Positions 55,319 through 64,000 of a stretch of 64,000 nt of DNA are shown here, piece after piece; within the stretch, counting starts at the first letter, position 1; the number at the start of each line of letters is the position of its first letter. The translations under genes and the position numbers were made by a program. The DNA is from Dyadobacter sp. Leaf189. GTDB lineage: Bacteria > Bacteroidota > Bacteroidia > Cytophagales > Spirosomataceae. The stretch lies in the NCBI RefSeq assembly GCF_001424405.1, contig NZ_LMPS01000001.1, forward strand, positions 1,361,999 through 1,425,998, given 5' to 3'. A model generated the notes under the pieces. That model was not told the DNA's origin. It did no database searches and saw only the letters and a list, made by a program, of their open reading frames with translations.

Positions 55319-58300
55319 ATGAAAGAAAAGCTACCCGAAACCCTTCTCCGGGTTTTATTTTCGGTGTTGTTTCTTCTGGTGACTACCTTCTCTGCTTTTG
55401 CGCAGGAAAGAACAATCACTGGTAAGATTTTGGATGAAAAAGACCAGGGACTTCCTGGGGCTTCTGTAACCGTCAAAGGAACTACGAAAGGAGCGAATGC
55501 CGATGTAGACGGTAATTTCAGTCTGGCCGGTGTCAAAGATTCTGACGTGATCGTGATCAGTTCGATCGGGTACATGAAGCAGGAGGTTACAGTGGGCGCG
55601 CAAAGCTCGATCAGTGTTAAACTACAACCTGACGTAGCTAACCTGGAAGAAGTTGTTGTAACTGCCTTGGGTATTTCCAAAGATGCCAGAAAGCTGGGAT
55701 ACTCAGTAACTACAATCGGCGGCGAGGTAATGACCAAAGCCCGCGAAACCAACGTAGCCAACTCACTCGCCGGACGTGTTGCCGGTTTGAACGTCAAAGG
55801 TACGAGCAGCGGTCCTGGCGGAACAGCCAAGATCCTCATGCGTGGTATGCCAAGTATGAACTCGGCCGGTTCTCCATTGATCGTTATCAACGGCGTACCA
55901 ATGGATAATACCCAGCGCGGAAGTGCGGGTGAGTGGGGTGGTGCTGACGGTGGCGATGGTATTGGTAACCTCAACCCTGACGATATCGAAACCATGACCG
56001 TGTTGAAAGGTCAGGCTGCTTCTGCACTTTATGGTACAAGAGCGACAAACGGTGTAATCCTTATCAAGACGAAAGCTGGTAAAAAAGGCGATTTCTCTGT
56101 GGATTACAACCTGAACTACTCCATGGATTCTCCCCGTGATATGACTGACTTTCAATATGAATATGGTCAGGGTATCGACGGAAAGAAACCGACTACCGTT
56201 GAATTGGCAAAACAAACCGGCCGTATGAGCTGGGGTGCTCCTCTGGACGGTTCGCAGGTGATCCAGTTTGACGGAAAGAATTACGCCTATTCCGCACAGA
56301 AGGATAACGTGAAGAATTTCTACAGAACAGGTTCCAACTTTACAAACAGCCTTGCCGTAACCAAAGGTGGTGACAATGGATCATTCCGTCTCTCGATCGC
56401 AAATCTTGATACCAAATCCATTATCCCTAACAGCGGGCTGAGCCGTAAAACTTTCAACCTGACTGCTGACCAGAACCTTACCAAGAAATTGAGTGTGAAT
56501 GTACTGGCTAATTATATATTGGAAAATGTAAAGAACAAGCCACAGTTGAGCGACGGTCCTATGAACGCGAACAACGGGATGTTCCTTGCTACCAACATCG
56601 ATCAGCGCATTCTGGCACCGGGTTATGATCCTGTAACCGGAAGAGAGATTGTGTTCAGCGATGACGAGTATGTTACCAACCCGTATTTCGTAACAAGCCA
56701 GTACATCAACAATGTAAACCGCAAGCGTTTGATTTCGGCGATTTCTACCAAGTATCAGTTCACTGACTGGATTTACGCGCAGGCACGGATCGGTTATGAT
56801 AACGCGAATGATAAAATATTTCGTGTAACCCCTTGGGGAACGGGGTTCTCTAACCAGGGAAAAGGTGGTCTTGACGAATTGGCCACCTCACAGCGTACAG
56901 AGCTGAACGTTGACGGTTTGATCGGTTTTAATAAATCATTCAACAGCGACGAGTTCTCAATTGACGCGATCGTGGGTGCTAACCTTAGAAGAAACAGGTA
57001 CGAAAGAACATCCATCGGCGGTAGCCCGTTTGTATTGCCTTACCTGTACAGCTGGAACAACGTGGTGAACTTCAACCGTGATTATAACCTTGAAAACACA
57101 GAAGTTCAGTCTGCTTATTACAGCCTTGATTTGGGTTACAAAGGAATCCTTAACCTGACTACAACCGGACGCTACGATACATACTCTACTTTGCCCAGCG
57201 CAAACAGATCCATCTTCACGCCTTCGGTAACAGGTTCTTTTATTTTTACCGACATGCTGAATGTTGAGTCTCTCAGCTTTGGTAAGCTACGTGCATCCTA
57301 CGCGCTTACCAGCGGCGAGTTCAAGCCTTACCAAACTCAGGTTTATTACGGTGTAGGAAATGCAATCAATGGTATTCCGACAGGAAATTTCAGCGATCAG
57401 CTTCCAAACCTCTTCCTGAAACCATTTACAAAAAGCGAGGTTGAATTTGGTCTTGAATTGAAATTCTTCGGTAACCGCCTTGGATTAGACCTTTCTTATT
57501 ACGACCAAAAGACCAGAAACGAGATTATGCCTGCGAACTACAGTTCTTCAACAGGTTATGTGAAAGGTGTGGTAGGAACAGGATCTGTTCAAAACCGCGG
57601 TCTGGAAGTAATGGTGAATGCAAATCCGGTTAAAACTTCCAAAATAAACTGGAACGTTTCGGTGAACCTTACAAATGTGAAAAACGAGATCCTTCAGACA
57701 GATCCAGACAACAACCCGATCAACCTCGGCCAGAACCGTGCTACATTGGGTAACGCTGTAACTGCATTCGTTGTAGGCAAGTCAGGTCCTCAGGTGAGAG
57801 CGTATGATTATAAATATGCATCCAATGGTCAGATCATCGTGAACGAGTCTGGTCACCCTGTTGCAGGTAACCTGCTTGACCTGGGTACAGTTCTGCCTAC
57901 ATTATATGGTGGTGTGAATAACGACCTTTCTATTGCAGGTGTGAACCTTTCGTTCCTGGTTGACTACAACTTTGGAAACAAGATCCTTTCTGCTACTGAA
58001 AACTACGCTTACAGAAGAGGTTTGCACAAGGCTACGCTTGTAGGCCGTGACGGTATCACAACCGGTGTACTGGAAGGCGGCGCTGCAAATACAGTAGAGG
58101 CAAGTGCGCAGGGATATTACACTGCATTGGCTAACAACGTTACCAAGCTGAGCGTACTGGATGGGGACTTCATCAAGCTGAGACAAATCACATTGGGTTA
58201 CACCATTCCTACGAAAGTAATGGAGAAATGGCCGTTGATCCGTGCGATTGATGTATCGCTTGTTGCGAGAAACCTGTTCTACATCATGCGTAAAACAGAT

Positions 58301-58414
58301 AATATCGACCCGGAAGCATCTTTCGGTGCAAACATCAATTACTCAGGTATCGAAGGTACCAGCTTACCATCGACCCGCAACTATGGTGTCAATCTGAACT
58401 TCAAGTTTAAATGA
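55319..58414 (+). CDS. SusC/RagA-type TonB-dependent transporter (pair 4)
   Basis: A 1031-residue protein. Signal peptide ending TFSAFAQ near residue 29, carboxypeptidase-regulatory-like domain (RTITGKILDEKDQGLPGASVTV, GNFSLAG), TonB-box-like EEVVVTALG, plug (GRVAGLNVKGTSSG, PLIVINGVPMD, NPDDIETMTVLKGQAASALYG, RATNGVILIKTKAGK) and a barrel ending NYGVNLNFKFK. The plug has VINGVP where most SusC proteins have VIDGVP or VVDGVP. The SusD start overlaps its stop (ATGA at 58411). Confidence 0.95.
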   Translation: MKEKLPETLLRVLFSVLFLLVTTFSAFAQERTITGKILDEKDQGLPGASVTVKGTTKGANADVDGNFSLAGVKDSDVIVISSIGYMKQEVTVGAQSSISVKLQPDVANLEEVVVTALGISKDARKLGYSVTTIGGEVMTKARETNVANSLAGRVAGLNVKGTSSGPGGTAKILMRGMPSMNSAGSPLIVINGVPMDNTQRGSAGEWGGADGGDGIGNLNPDDIETMTVLKGQAASALYGTRATNGVILIKTKAGKKGDFSVDYNLNYSMDSPRDMTDFQYEYGQGIDGKKPTTVELAKQTGRMSWGAPLDGSQVIQFDGKNYAYSAQKDNVKNFYRTGSNFTNSLAVTKGGDNGSFRLSIANLDTKSIIPNSGLSRKTFNLTADQNLTKKLSVNVLANYILENVKNKPQLSDGPMNANNGMFLATNIDQRILAPGYDPVTGREIVFSDDEYVTNPYFVTSQYINNVNRKRLISAISTKYQFTDWIYAQARIGYDNANDKIFRVTPWGTGFSNQGKGGLDELATSQRTELNVDGLIGFNKSFNSDEFSIDAIVGANLRRNRYERTSIGGSPFVLPYLYSWNNVVNFNRDYNLENTEVQSAYYSLDLGYKGILNLTTTGRYDTYSTLPSANRSIFTPSVTGSFIFTDMLNVESLSFGKLRASYALTSGEFKPYQTQVYYGVGNAINGIPTGNFSDQLPNLFLKPFTKSEVEFGLELKFFGNRLGLDLSYYDQKTRNEIMPANYSSSTGYVKGVVGTGSVQNRGLEVMVNANPVKTSKINWNVSVNLTNVKNEILQTDPDNNPINLGQNRATLGNAVTAFVVGKSGPQVRAYDYKYASNGQIIVNESGHPVAGNLLDLGTVLPTLYGGVNNDLSIAGVNLSFLVDYNFGNKILSATENYAYRRGLHKATLVGRDGITTGVLEGGAANTVEASAQGYYTALANNVTKLSVLDGDFIKLRQITLGYTIPTKVMEKWPLIRAIDVSLVARNLFYIMRKTDNIDPEASFGANINYSGIEGTSLPSTRNYGVNLNFKFK

Positions 58415-60021
58415 AAATGACAATGAGAAAGAAAATATTAGCGGCGATACTTCTTACAGGTCTGCTTCCGGTAGCTTGTACTGATAAATTCGACGCGATC
58501 AATACAGATCCTACAAAAGCATCTGCCGAAACCTTTGATGCAAACCTTCTTTTGCCGAGCATTCAGTGGAAGTATGTAAGCGCGCAGGCGGGATATAATG
58601 GTTCGATCCTGTTCCAGAGCGGCTGGATGCAGTTGCTTTCGTCTACCACATCAGGTGCTGCTAACTACTATTCGAATGCGGACAAGTATGTGATTTCGAG
58701 CAATACCAATTCATACCTGGCAAGTGTGTGGAACACGGATTACAGTGCGGCCAGCTTCGCCTATGAAATGGAGCAGCTGACGAAAGACAATCCGGTACGG
58801 TCCAACCTGACCAACGTCGCGATCATCATGCAGGCACAGACACTGTCTACGCTTTCGGATGTGTACGGGGATATCCCTTACATGGAAGCGTTGCAGGCAA
58901 AGGCCGGCGTAACGCTGCCAGCTTACGACACGCAGGAAAGTGTTTACAAGTCGCTGCTGCAAAGACTGGATGCTGCTGTGGCAGGTCTTGACGCTTCAAA
59001 ACCGCTTCCGGCCAACGATGCATTCGAAGGGTATAAGGGAGATGTTGCGAAATGGAAAAAGTACGGGTACTCGCTGATGCTTAAAATGGCCATGCGCCTT
59101 GTGAAAGTGGATCCTGCTACTGCAAAAATGTATGCTGAAAAAGCTGCGGCAGGCGGAACGTTCGCAAGTGTTGCGGATGACGCTTATGTAAGAAGCGACG
59201 ATGCAAACGGATACACCAATGGAAATGCTTCTGCATTGCAGACACCTGCGGATTTGTACCAGGTAAGATGGAGCAAAAAGCTGATCGATTATTTGAAAGC
59301 TTCAAACGATCCGAGACTTGGCGCAATTGCCGAAGTTCCTGCGGCAGGTCTTACTGCCAATCAGAGCCAGAATGCGGGCAATTCAGATCCTGCTGTGCAA
59401 ATGGGCTTGCCAAATGGTTACGATATGAATGGCGGTGCAACTGACATCACAAGATCTCCGGGTTACCCTGGCGCAACCGGAACGGGTGCGGAAGCTACGC
59501 CAATCGGTAAGTATTCAAGACCGTCAGCTATTTACAGAAACAGAAATGCTGCATTGTTTGTATTGACTTACGCAGAAACTGAGTTGTTGCTTGCTGAGGC
59601 AGTAACGCGCGGGTTCTCGGTAGGAAGCGCAACTGCTGCTGCGCATTACCGCAATGGCGTTTCTGCAGGTATCCAGTCACTGTCCAAATTGGGCGCGGCT
59701 ATCCCTGCTGCTACTGCAGATGCATACGCGACCGCAAATCCGCTGGTTCCGGCTAACGCATTGAAACAGATCAACGAGCAGTACTGGGCAACAACCGGTA
59801 TTTTCTTCAACTTCGTTGAATCCTGGAACAACTGGAAAAGATCAGGCTACCCAGAGCTTACACCTATCAATTACGTAGGTAATTTCTCAGGCGGACAAAT
59901 CCCGAGAAGGCAGCTTTATCCAACTGGTGAAGCTACTTTGAACGGCGCCAACTACACCGAAGCTGTAAACAGGCTTTCAGGGGGTGACAGATGGACTTCC
60001 CGTATCTGGTGGGATAAATAA
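58411..60021 (+). CDS. SusD-like outer-membrane lipoprotein (pair 4)
   Basis: A 536-residue lipoprotein. Three ATGs (58411, 58417, 58423) are possible; the third gives MRKKILAAILLTGLL with lipobox LPVAC, followed by TDKFDAINTDPT. SusD_2-type features: LSDVYGDIPYMEAL, YKGDVAKWKKYGYSLMLKMAMRLVKVDP, TYAETELLLAEAVTRGF and EQYWATTGIFFNFVESWNNWKRSGYPEL. Translationally coupled to its SusC by a 4-bp overlap. Confidence 0.93.
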   Translation: MKMTMRKKILAAILLTGLLPVACTDKFDAINTDPTKASAETFDANLLLPSIQWKYVSAQAGYNGSILFQSGWMQLLSSTTSGAANYYSNADKYVISSNTNSYLASVWNTDYSAASFAYEMEQLTKDNPVRSNLTNVAIIMQAQTLSTLSDVYGDIPYMEALQAKAGVTLPAYDTQESVYKSLLQRLDAAVAGLDASKPLPANDAFEGYKGDVAKWKKYGYSLMLKMAMRLVKVDPATAKMYAEKAAAGGTFASVADDAYVRSDDANGYTNGNASALQTPADLYQVRWSKKLIDYLKASNDPRLGAIAEVPAAGLTANQSQNAGNSDPAVQMGLPNGYDMNGGATDITRSPGYPGATGTGAEATPIGKYSRPSAIYRNRNAALFVLTYAETELLLAEAVTRGFSVGSATAAAHYRNGVSAGIQSLSKLGAAIPAATADAYATANPLVPANALKQINEQYWATTGIFFNFVESWNNWKRSGYPELTPINYVGNFSGGQIPRRQLYPTGEATLNGANYTEAVNRLSGGDRWTSRIWWDK

Positions 60022-60025
60022 AATG

Positions 60026-60066
60026 AAAGGGGTAAGAAATGTAAATTTTCTTACCCCTTTAAAATA
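60026..60066 (+). terminator. Terminator after SusCD pair 4
   Basis: A perfect 14-bp stem, AAAGGGGTAAGAAA (60026-60039) with TTTCTTACCCCTTT (60047-60060). The tail is A-rich, so termination strength is uncertain. Confidence 0.75.
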
Positions 60067-60086
60067 AAATAGCTTTGCTAAGTTTT

Positions 60087-60116
60087 AACTTCAACCAAAA
60101 GTTGAAGTTTTTTAAT
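60087..60116 (+). promoter_or_regulatory. Perfect 9-bp palindrome before the cassette 4 FG-GAP gene
   Basis: AACTTCAAC (60087-60095), loop CAAAA, GTTGAAGTT (60101-60109), followed by a T-run. Could be a second terminator for the SusCD operon or an operator for the downstream gene. Confidence 0.5.
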
Positions 60117-60160
60117 TTTAAGTAAATCTCCTCATCCTGAAACTGGTACCCGTGTTTCAA

Positions 60161-63100
60161 ATGAATAGCAAAAGCAGGTATTTCTCTCTTCTTTTTACAT
60201 TGCTTTTCGCCTCTCCTTTGCTGTTAAGAGGCCAGCAGCCGCTTTTTAAGCTACTTCCCGCCAAGACTACCGGCATCGACTTTATCAATCCGATCAATGA
60301 GGATGAACGGAGCAATGTGATGTCCTACGAGTACTTCTATAACGGCGGCGGTGTGGCTGTGGGCGATATTAACAACGACGGTTTCGACGATCTTTTTCTT
60401 ACTTCCAATGCAGGTCCGAACAAATTATACCTTAATCTGGGCGGAAAAGGGCAGTTGATGAAATTCAGGGATATTACCAGTTCTGCAGGGAAGGGATTGG
60501 AGGGACGAAAGGGCGGTTGGAAAACGGGCGTGACCATGGCGGACGTGAATGGCGACGGGTTGCTGGATATTCACGTGTGCTACTCGGGGAAAGTACCTGA
60601 CGAATTGCGCAAAAATCAGCTTTTTATCAACCAGGGAAATCTCAAATTCCTGGAACAGGCGCAGGAATACGGACTGGATAATGTGAGTTACAGCACGCAG
60701 GCTGCCTTTTTTGACTATGATAATGACGGGGATCTGGATATGATGCTGCTTAATCACAGCGTCAGGAAGATCGATAATATGGAACTGGCGCGCGCCAAGC
60801 AGGAAACCGACGCGCTGGCTGGTAACAAGCTGTTTGAGAATCAAAATAACAAGTTTACAGAAGTCACCCAGAAAGCGGGCATTCACCAGTATCCGCTCAC
60901 GTTCGGGCTGGGTATGGCGATTTCGGATGTGAACCAGGATGGCTGGCAGGACATTTACGTGACAAACGATTACAACGAGCAGGATTACCTTTACATCAAC
61001 AACAAAAATGGTACGTTCGAGGACGTTACCAAGCAATATTTCAGGCATATCGCCCAGTTTTCAATGGGCATCGATATCGCCGATTTCAATAATGACGGAT
61101 TGCCGGATATTATGTCGCTCGACATGCTGCCTGAGGATAACCAGCGGCAAAAACTGCTTCAATTACAGGAAAACTACGAGTCATTTGAATTGATGACCAA
61201 CCAGAATCTCCATAAACAGTATATGCGGAATATGCTGCAGCTGAACAATGGGAATGGTACATTCAGCGAAATAGCCCAGTTTGCGGGCGTTTCTAATACA
61301 GATTGGAGCTGGAGTCCGCTGTTGGCCGATTTTGATAATGATGGTTTTAAGGATCTTTTTGTTTCGAATGGCTATTTCAGGGATTATACCAACAAGGATT
61401 TTCTGCGCTACTGGGGCGATTACAAGATCAAGCGGGCGGTAGACAAAGAGCCGTTTTACCTGATGGACCTCGTCAAAGCAATGCCTTCAACCAAGCTCGC
61501 CAACTACATTTTCAGGAACAACCACGATCTCACCTTCACTAAAATGCAGGATAAGTGGGGGCTGGACCAGCCTTCGATTTCGAGCGGGGCAGTGTACGCA
61601 GACCTGGATAATGACGGTGATCTGGACCTGGTTGTCAACAATATCAACGAACCCGCATTCGTGTACCAGAACATGGGAAGCGAATCGAAAGAATTGCATT
61701 GGCTGCAAATCAAGGTGAAGCAGACTGGTGCTAATACTGCCGGTACCGGCTCACGGGTTTACGTTTATACCCCTGCGGGAATGCAGTACCAGGAGGTCAA
61801 CCAGAACAGGGGCTATTTGTCCAGCCTGCCGCAGCGCTTGCATTTCGGGCTGGGTAAAGAGGCTGCTGCCGATTCGGTCAAGGTTATTTTTCCGGACGGT
61901 TCTATTAAAATGTTGCGTGCCGTAAAAGGCGATCAGCTGCTGGTGGTGGAGCCTGAGAAAGGATTGAAAAAGGAATTGCCCGCCGCCGGAACGGCGTCTG
62001 TGTTTCAGGATGCAGGCGACCTGATCACGCATGTTCATGAGGGTTTTAATGAAAATGATTTTAAAAGGCAGCCGCTCATGCTCACGATGTATTCTCAAAC
62101 TGGGCCAGTTATCGCGAAGGGTGATGTGAATAAGGATGGGTTTGAGGATATCTTCATCAGCGGCGACCAGAACAAGCAGGCAAAAATCCATTTGCAAAAA
62201 ACCAACGGTACTTTTGTCCGGTTGCCAGGTTTCTCGATTGGCGACGAGAATGTATCCGCTACTTCTGCGGCTGCATTTTTTGATGCAAATGGCGACGGCT
62301 ATGACGACCTGTACATCGCGAAAGGCGGATATTCCATGTTCGAGCCGAACACTTTTTCATTGCAGGACGAGATTTACATGAGCGACGGGAAAGGGCAGCT
62401 GAGCTTGTCGGTACTGTCGCTGCCCAATATGAAAGCGAGCAGCAAATCCTGTGTGCGTCCGTTCGATTTTGATAAAGATGGTGACCTGGACCTGTTTGTA
62501 GGCGGCCGCGTCATTCCCGGCAGGTACCCCGAGGCGCCTGTGTCTTTTTTGTTGTTAAATGACGGAAAAGGGAATTTCACAATGAAAGAGTCGCCTTTCT
62601 TCAAAATAGGGATGGTAACTGACGCACAATGGGGCGACCTGAATGGGGACGGGAATGCAGAGCTCGTTATCTGCGGTGAAATGATGTCATTGAAGGTATT
62701 TTCTTTTAATGGGAAAGATTTTGAAGATCAAACGGCAAGTTACCTGGGAGAAGAGATCAGCGGATTCTGGTCGGCTTTAAAGCTGGAAGACCTGAACGGG
62801 GATGGAAAGCCTGATATTATCGCAGGCAATATGGGCCTGAACTCGCAGATCAAAGCCAGCAGGAAAGAGCCGGCTGAACTGTATTTCGCAGATTTTGATA
62901 AAAACGGCTCCATTGATCCCTTCTTTAATTTTTACGTACAAGGTAAATCGTACCCGTTTGTAAGCCGCGACGAGCTGAATGACCAGATTTACCCGATGCG
63001 TAAGAAGTTTCCTTTTTACCGCGATTATGCGAATGCGTCGATACAGGAAGTTTTCCCGAAAGAAGATCTTGAAAAATCCACCAGACTGGAAGTAAACGAG

Positions 63101-63469
63101 ACGAGAAGTCTTTGCTTCCTGAGCACAAACGGAAAGTTTGAAAAAACAATCCTTCCCGTGCAGGCGCAATTTGCACCTGTATGTTCCATTCTGGTTGAAG
63201 ACTATAACGGAGATGGGAAAAAGGACGTTTTACTGCTGGGTAACAAGACAGACAATCGTCTCAAAATAGGCAGTATGGACGCCAATTTCGGTTGCCTGCT
63301 ATCCGGGAACGGACAAGGTGCATTCAGCTACGTTAGTCAGCCGGTTTCGGGATTGTCTGTGCGGGGCGACGTGAAAACCGCATTCAATATCCGGATCAAC
63401 AAGCAGCCTTTTGTAACAATAGGCGCTTTCAATGAAACACTCCAGTTTTACAGGTACAACAACAAATAA
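60161..63469 (+). CDS. FG-GAP/ASPIC-UnbV (CRTAC1-like) secreted protein of cassette 4
   Basis: A 1102-residue protein from the ATG at 60161 (a GTG three codons earlier is open). Unlike its two homologues it has no lipobox cysteine; the signal peptide ends around LLRGQQP, so it is soluble or exported differently. FG-GAP repeats (DINNDGFDDL, DVNGDGLLDI, DYDNDGDLDM, DVNQDGWQDI, DFNNDGLPDI, DFDNDGFKDL, DLDNDGDLDL), ASPIC/UnbV domain (GTGSRVYVYTPAG, NRGYLSSLPQRLHFGLGKE), then further repeats. The stop codon overlaps the next gene's start (TAATG). Confidence 0.9.
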   Translation: MNSKSRYFSLLFTLLFASPLLLRGQQPLFKLLPAKTTGIDFINPINEDERSNVMSYEYFYNGGGVAVGDINNDGFDDLFLTSNAGPNKLYLNLGGKGQLMKFRDITSSAGKGLEGRKGGWKTGVTMADVNGDGLLDIHVCYSGKVPDELRKNQLFINQGNLKFLEQAQEYGLDNVSYSTQAAFFDYDNDGDLDMMLLNHSVRKIDNMELARAKQETDALAGNKLFENQNNKFTEVTQKAGIHQYPLTFGLGMAISDVNQDGWQDIYVTNDYNEQDYLYINNKNGTFEDVTKQYFRHIAQFSMGIDIADFNNDGLPDIMSLDMLPEDNQRQKLLQLQENYESFELMTNQNLHKQYMRNMLQLNNGNGTFSEIAQFAGVSNTDWSWSPLLADFDNDGFKDLFVSNGYFRDYTNKDFLRYWGDYKIKRAVDKEPFYLMDLVKAMPSTKLANYIFRNNHDLTFTKMQDKWGLDQPSISSGAVYADLDNDGDLDLVVNNINEPAFVYQNMGSESKELHWLQIKVKQTGANTAGTGSRVYVYTPAGMQYQEVNQNRGYLSSLPQRLHFGLGKEAAADSVKVIFPDGSIKMLRAVKGDQLLVVEPEKGLKKELPAAGTASVFQDAGDLITHVHEGFNENDFKRQPLMLTMYSQTGPVIAKGDVNKDGFEDIFISGDQNKQAKIHLQKTNGTFVRLPGFSIGDENVSATSAAAFFDANGDGYDDLYIAKGGYSMFEPNTFSLQDEIYMSDGKGQLSLSVLSLPNMKASSKSCVRPFDFDKDGDLDLFVGGRVIPGRYPEAPVSFLLLNDGKGNFTMKESPFFKIGMVTDAQWGDLNGDGNAELVICGEMMSLKVFSFNGKDFEDQTASYLGEEISGFWSALKLEDLNGDGKPDIIAGNMGLNSQIKASRKEPAELYFADFDKNGSIDPFFNFYVQGKSYPFVSRDELNDQIYPMRKKFPFYRDYANASIQEVFPKEDLEKSTRLEVNETRSLCFLSTNGKFEKTILPVQAQFAPVCSILVEDYNGDGKKDVLLLGNKTDNRLKIGSMDANFGCLLSGNGQGAFSYVSQPVSGLSVRGDVKTAFNIRINKQPFVTIGAFNETLQFYRYNNK

Positions 63470-64000
63470 TGCGCAGGTACTTATTGATTTTGCTTCTTCT
63501 GACTCAGGTTGCTTTTGCGGGAAAAGGCAAAGATGATCTGCGCATGCATTTGCAGCCGGCTGTTTTTTCAGTTACCATGGTGATGATCCACGACGTGGTA
63601 AATCCGCCCGCTGCCAGCCGCTTTTATACCTATTGCTTAATGGGAGCCTACGAGATCGCTGCCCGCAACAACAAGCAGATCGTTTCTCCTGCCCGGTTTG
63701 TCAAAGGTTTGGAACCTGTTTCGGTGGCAGATAATGGATACAATTACCAGATAGCGGCCTTATACTGCATTCTTGAAACGGGGCGGTTGATCATTCCGTC
63801 GGGCTATATGCTCGAAGAGGACCAGAAGAAGCTGGTGATCAGTTTGCTGCGTGAAGGTTATTCACAAAAGGAGGTCGATGGTGCGATAGTAGTTGCACAG
63901 GATGTTGCCAAGCAAATTGCGGCAGGTGCGGCGAAGGACGGATACCTTAAACTGAGTACCAGGGTGCGCTACCGGCCTAAGAAAGGCGAAGCTTACTGGT
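63469..64000 (+). CDS. Vanadium-dependent haloperoxidase/PAP2-type protein (5' part)
   Basis: Starts at the ATG overlapping the upstream stop codon and is cut by the window end after 177 codons, with no stop. A signal peptide (MRRYLLILLLLTQVAFAGKG) is followed by FSVTMVMIHDVVNPPAASRFYTYCLMGAYEIAARNNK, a helical start that resembles exported vanadium-haloperoxidase/PAP2-superfamily proteins of Bacteroidota. The catalytic Arg/His motifs would lie beyond the window, so the call rests on the N-terminus and on the overlap with the FG-GAP/ASPIC gene, with which such proteins are often linked. Confidence 0.65.
   Translation, partial: MRRYLLILLLLTQVAFAGKGKDDLRMHLQPAVFSVTMVMIHDVVNPPAASRFYTYCLMGAYEIAARNNKQIVSPARFVKGLEPVSVADNGYNYQIAALYCILETGRLIIPSGYMLEEDQKKLVISLLREGYSQKEVDGAIVVAQDVAKQIAAGAAKDGYLKLSTRVRYRPKKGEAYW

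Noticed and set aside
55216..55995. 259-codon ORF on the - strand
   Set aside because: Antisense to the signal and plug region of SusC 4; Ser/Pro/Thr-rich shadow.
1..64000. tRNA, rRNA or insertion sequence genes
   Set aside because: None recognised by reading; no transposase-like protein and no tRNA-like cloverleaf with a TTCRA arm was noticed. A tRNA scan would settle this.

Overview
The window is a stretch of a Bacteroidota chromosome. Supporting signs are four SusC/SusD outer-membrane pairs, several promoters of the TTG / TAnnTTTG type, lipoproteins with acidic residues just after the lipobox cysteine, a DUF2723 (GT117-type) membrane protein and a GSCFA protein. The gene content resembles Cytophagales of the Spirosomaceae, and Dyadobacter would fit. 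That placement is inference; no rRNA or other marker gene is present.

Layout. 1-9 kb is housekeeping on the + strand: a GSCFA protein, an Mrp-type Fe-S carrier ATPase followed by a NifU C-terminal-domain protein, an oversized D-Ala-D-Ala-ligase-like ATP-grasp protein, then a cytosolic GH63-like glycosidase with a phosphohexomutase. At 9.1-10.0 kb on the - strand lies what looks like the wreck of a BlaR1/M56 sensor gene. 10-15 kb is SusCD pair 1 with a third small lipoprotein. 15.2-18 kb holds a carboxypeptidase-regulatory-domain protein converging on a lipoprotein that joins a CxxCH haem motif to FG-GAP repeats. 18.2-26.9 kb is SusCD pair 2 plus a 1184-residue FG-GAP/ASPIC-UnbV lipoprotein. 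27-29 kb (-) is an ECF sigma factor with a membrane partner, then a small envelope/Hsp20 operon. 29.4-33.3 kb has a small secreted protein and three sugar-modifying genes (two Gfo/Idh/MocA oxidoreductases and a TIM-barrel isomerase; two of the three carry Tat-type signals).

33.4-46.6 kb is mixed: tsaE, an alanine-dehydrogenase-family protein, two small conserved genes, an ABC-2 exporter, the DUF2723 membrane protein, a secreted endonuclease/phosphatase-fold enzyme, grpE-dnaJ, queG and a DUF1761 protein. 46.9-64 kb returns to surface functions: SusCD pair 3 with its FG-GAP/ASPIC protein, then pair 4 with its FG-GAP/ASPIC protein, whose stop codon overlaps the start of a truncated vanadium-haloperoxidase/PAP2-type gene running off the window.

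The most interesting structure is the threefold recurrence of the cassette SusC - SusD - ~1100-1180-residue FG-GAP/ASPIC-UnbV protein. One copy is extended by the haloperoxidase-like gene, and a haem-bearing FG-GAP lipoprotein lies nearby. It suggests surface uptake systems each paired with a large calcium-binding beta-propeller-like partner. Substrates cannot be read from sequence. Other points of note are the M56-type gene remnant, replaced key residues in the Mrp, Ddl-like and Ald-family proteins, and three families of intergenic palindromic or tandem repeats.
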